Source: Gammaproteobacteria bacterium
GTDB lineage: Bacteria; Pseudomonadota; Gammaproteobacteria; Pseudomonadales; Halieaceae
Reading direction: 5' to 3'
NCBI GenBank assembly: GCA_002748505.1
Contig: PDSN01000062.1
Span: 1-8,748, forward strand
Length of the DNA: 8,748 nucleotides
The notes below the pieces were generated by a model. It searched no databases. It worked only from the letters and a program-made list of their open reading frames with translations, and had not been told where the DNA came from. The position numbers and the translations under genes were made by a program. Below, one piece after another: positions 6,885 through 8,748 of the stretch; positions within the stretch are counted from its first letter, which is position 1, and every line of letters begins with the position of its first letter.

Positions 6885-7259
6885 ATGGGGTCATTGTCGC
6901 GCTACGCTTATCTTACTGCCGGGGTCATTTTCGTGGCGCTCGGTGCTTTGGGCGTGCCGTTGCCATTGCTGCCTACCACGCCATTTTTGATTTTGGCGGC
7001 GGCGTGTTTTGCCCGCAGTTCACCGCGTTTGCACCGTTGGCTGTATCGTCAAAAGGTTTTGGGTTCCATGCTTAGGGACTGGGAAGAAAGGCGCTGTGTG
7101 ACCTGCCAGGTGAAAATTGTGGCGGTGTGCTCGGTGATTGGCTTTGGCGGCTATGCAGTATTGTTTTCCATGCCAACGATGATCTCCAAAGTGATCGGTG
7201 TCTTGCTGATTGCTACGTCTTTGACTGTTATGTACCGGGTGGATATTTGCGATGAATGA
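6885..7259 (+). CDS. DUF454 (YbaN-like) inner-membrane protein
   Basis: This 124-residue protein belongs to the YbaN/DUF454 family of small inner-membrane proteins of unknown function. The family's central motif is plain: ALGVPLPLLPTTPFLILAAA (21-40) followed by CFARSSPRLHRWL (41-53). Hydrophobic helices lie at about 8-25, 30-43, 76-94 and 98-116, with a positively charged loop between. The ATG at 6885 fits the usual family N terminus. An upstream in-frame GTG at 6843 would add 14 untypical residues and lies before the predicted transcription start. No clear ribosome-binding site precedes the ATG. The last 8 bases overlap the next gene, so the two are probably co-expressed. Family confident, function unknown. 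Confidence 0.85.
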   Translation: MGSLSRYAYLTAGVIFVALGALGVPLPLLPTTPFLILAAACFARSSPRLHRWLYRQKVLGSMLRDWEERRCVTCQVKIVAVCSVIGFGGYAVLFSMPTMISKVIGVLLIATSLTVMYRVDICDE

Positions 7260-7668
7260 GCAGCGAGCCCTGCTGGGGAAAGAATGGCAAGCCCTGCAAA
7301 CCCAGGTAGAACACAGCGAGCGCCAACTGCTGTGGGTTAAACTGTTTGCGGTATTGCTGGTGCTGATCGTGTGGCCCATGGGCGACAGGGGCGTGCTGTT
7401 GGGTATTGTTTTGCTGGCGGTGTTATGGTTGCAGAATGCGATTTACGCCACTTTTCAAGCGCGTATGGTGGCGCGTCTGGAGGTCATCGAAGCGGCGTTT
7501 GTCGATGGTGATGGCGTCACACCGTTTCAGTTGAATACACAGTGGCAACAACAACGCCCAGGGCAGTTGGGTTTGATAGCGCAGTATGCCTGCCAGGCAT
7601 TGCGCCCCACGGTGGCTTTTCCCTACCTTGTGCTGCTGGTACTGATGCTGCTTAGAGCGCTGTTGTGA
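7252..7668 (+). CDS. Small membrane protein of unknown function
   Basis: I do not recognise this 138-residue protein. It has a polar N terminus (1-25) with helical, possibly coiled-coil character, a membrane helix at about 27-42, a short loop (WPMGDRG, 41-47), a second helix at about 48-64, a soluble stretch of about 55 residues that is basic at first and then rich in glutamine (98-116), and a final helix at about 121-137 ending at the C terminus. It starts inside the DUF454 gene (8-base overlap) with GGTGGAT at 7238-7244 as a plausible ribosome-binding site. Overlap, good spacing and native-looking codon use make it a real gene. It may work with the DUF454 protein, but that is guesswork from position. 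Confidence 0.75.
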   Translation: MNEQRALLGKEWQALQTQVEHSERQLLWVKLFAVLLVLIVWPMGDRGVLLGIVLLAVLWLQNAIYATFQARMVARLEVIEAAFVDGDGVTPFQLNTQWQQQRPGQLGLIAQYACQALRPTVAFPYLVLLVLMLLRALL

Positions 7669-7698
7669 GTGCACCGAGTCGCCCCGGCTTAACCTGCG

Positions 7699-7707
7699 TG
7701 CTATGCT
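7699..7707 (+). promoter_or_regulatory. Possible extended -10 promoter of pyrD
   Basis: TGCTATGCT at 7699-7707 has the extended -10 pattern (TG, one base, TATGCT), with no recognisable -35. Transcription would start near 7714, about 24 bases before the pyrD ATG. The gap 7669-7737 holds no other feature that I can support, so pyrD may also be read from the upstream genes. Confidence 0.35.
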
Positions 7708-7737
7708 TCGTGCCGCGACTTCAATACAGGATAAACC

Positions 7738-8748
7738 ATGTACTCTCTGCTTAAGCCCTTGTTATTTCTGCAAGACCCCGAGGACGCTCACGATCGTACC
7801 ATTGCGCTGTTAAAACACAGTCAGCGTACGCCGCTGAAGCTCGCTTTTGGTCAGTGTGTGGCGGACAGTCCGGTGGAGTTTCTGGGAATGCATTTGCCCA
7901 ATCCGGTAGGTTTGGCCGCCGGACTTGATAAAAACGGCGAGTGCATCGACGCTTTTGCGGCCATGGGCTTTGGCTTTATTGAAGTGGGCACGGTGACGCC
8001 TCGCCCCCAGCCGGGCAACCCCAAACCGCGCCTGTTTCGCCTGCCTGAGGCCGAGGCCATCATCAACCGCATGGGTTTTAACAACAAAGGGGTGGACTAT
8101 CTGGTCGAGCAGGTCAAGAACGCCAACTACGACGGTGTGTTAGGTATCAACATCGGTAAGAACAAAGACACACCCGAAGAGCAGGCACTGGACGACTATA
8201 TTATTTGTCTTCGTAAAGTGTATGAACTGGCCTCTTATGTGGCGGTGAATATTTCATCGCCCAATACGCCGGGACTTAGAAACCTGCAATACGGCGAGGC
8301 GCTTGATGCCTTGTTAGCGGGTTTGAAGCAGGAGCAGCACCGCTTAGCCGATGAGCATGGCCGCTACGTGCCCATGCTGGTTAAAATTGCACCGGATTTG
8401 AGCGAAGAGGAAATCCAAAGCATCGCCGCCTCGCTGATAAGCGCGGAAATTGATGGTGTGATTGCCACCAACACGACCCTCGACAGAGAGTCCGTGGCGG
8501 GTTTGCGGCATGCGGAGGAGGCGGGCGGTCTGAGCGGCGCAGTGCTTACCGAAAAGAGTTGTGAGGTCACGCGCCTACTGGCAAAGGCGCTGGGCGGTAA
8601 AATGCCCATTGTTGGTGTGGGCGGCATCGACAGCGAGCACGCCGCCCTTGAGCGCATTGCCGCCGGAGCGGACGTGCTGCAGATCTACACCGGCTTTATC
8701 TACCACGGCCCACCGCTGGTGCGCCGTTTGATCAAGGCGCTGCAAGCT
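7738..8748 (+). CDS. pyrD: Dihydroorotate dehydrogenase (quinone), class 2; 3' end cut by window
   Basis: PyrD oxidises dihydroorotate to orotate in pyrimidine synthesis and passes electrons through FMN to membrane quinone. The reading frame is open for 337 codons to the last base; E. coli PyrD is 336 residues, so only a few residues should be missing. The N-terminal extension of class 2 enzymes (1-40, LLKPLLFLQDPEDAHD) that binds the membrane is present. FMN and substrate motifs are AGLDKNGECIDA (61-72, K65), GTVTPRPQPGNPKPRLFRL (84-102), NRMGFNN (110-116) and NIGKNKDTP (138-146). The catalytic base is S174 in NISSPNTPGL (171-180), serine being diagnostic of class 2. VKIAPDLS (215-222), IATNTT (242-247) and VGGIDS (294-299) complete the barrel. 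AGGA at 7728-7731, 6 bases before the ATG, sets the start. Confidence 0.97.
   Translation, partial: MYSLLKPLLFLQDPEDAHDRTIALLKHSQRTPLKLAFGQCVADSPVEFLGMHLPNPVGLAAGLDKNGECIDAFAAMGFGFIEVGTVTPRPQPGNPKPRLFRLPEAEAIINRMGFNNKGVDYLVEQVKNANYDGVLGINIGKNKDTPEEQALDDYIICLRKVYELASYVAVNISSPNTPGLRNLQYGEALDALLAGLKQEQHRLADEHGRYVPMLVKIAPDLSEEEIQSIAASLISAEIDGVIATNTTLDRESVAGLRHAEEAGGLSGAVLTEKSCEVTRLLAKALGGKMPIVGVGGIDSEHAALERIAAGADVLQIYTGFIYHGPPLVRRLIKALQA

Noticed and set aside
8364..8657. Open frame of 97 codons on the minus strand
   Set aside because: It is antisense to the conserved C-terminal half of pyrD.
1..8748. Mobile elements, CRISPR repeats, tRNA genes or prophage genes
   Set aside because: I saw no transposase or integrase, no regularly spaced repeats and no cloverleaf sequences. 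The genes are housekeeping or transport types with uniform composition.

Overview
The window looks like ordinary chromosome of a gammaproteobacterium, about 55% GC. The dihydroorotate dehydrogenase is the E. coli-like, membrane-associated class 2 type, and the YbaN/DUF454 protein and the secreted peptidase also fit a free-living Gram-negative heterotroph. A marine or Cellvibrio-like lineage is my guess and is not shown by the sequence. I see no insertion sequence, CRISPR array, tRNA, rRNA or integration site.

Layout. (1) 111-3609, plus strand: a tightly packed four-gene operon. A double-hotdog acyl-CoA thioesterase is followed 12 bases later by a BtuC/FecCD-family permease, an ABC ATPase (TGATG overlap) and a BtuF-like periplasmic binding protein (ATGA overlap). 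The three transporter genes make a complete importer. The binding protein and permease keep the glutamate/arginine pairs that dock BtuF onto BtuC, so cobalamin (or a related corrinoid) is the favoured substrate; heme or a siderophore remains possible because the ATPase resembles HmuV. (2) 3610-3748: a convergent intergenic region with one hairpin-plus-T-run terminator for each strand. (3) 3749-6718, minus strand: one 989-residue secreted protein that joins a complete M19 membrane-dipeptidase domain to a complete M1 aminopeptidase of the leukotriene-A4-hydrolase type. Both zinc sites are intact. (4) 6719-6884: a divergent promoter region. (5) 6885-7668, plus strand: a DUF454 (YbaN-like) inner-membrane protein overlapping by 8 bases a small unrecognised three-helix membrane protein. 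(6) 7738-8748, plus strand: pyrD, which runs off the end of the window a few codons before its expected stop.

The most notable item is the M19-M1 fusion. The aminopeptidase half could trim peptides from the N terminus and the dipeptidase half could hydrolyse the final dipeptides, which would make one exported chain a peptide-to-amino-acid machine. The second point of interest is the thioesterase heading a probable vitamin B12 uptake operon with no cobalamin riboswitch visible in the 110 bases before it.
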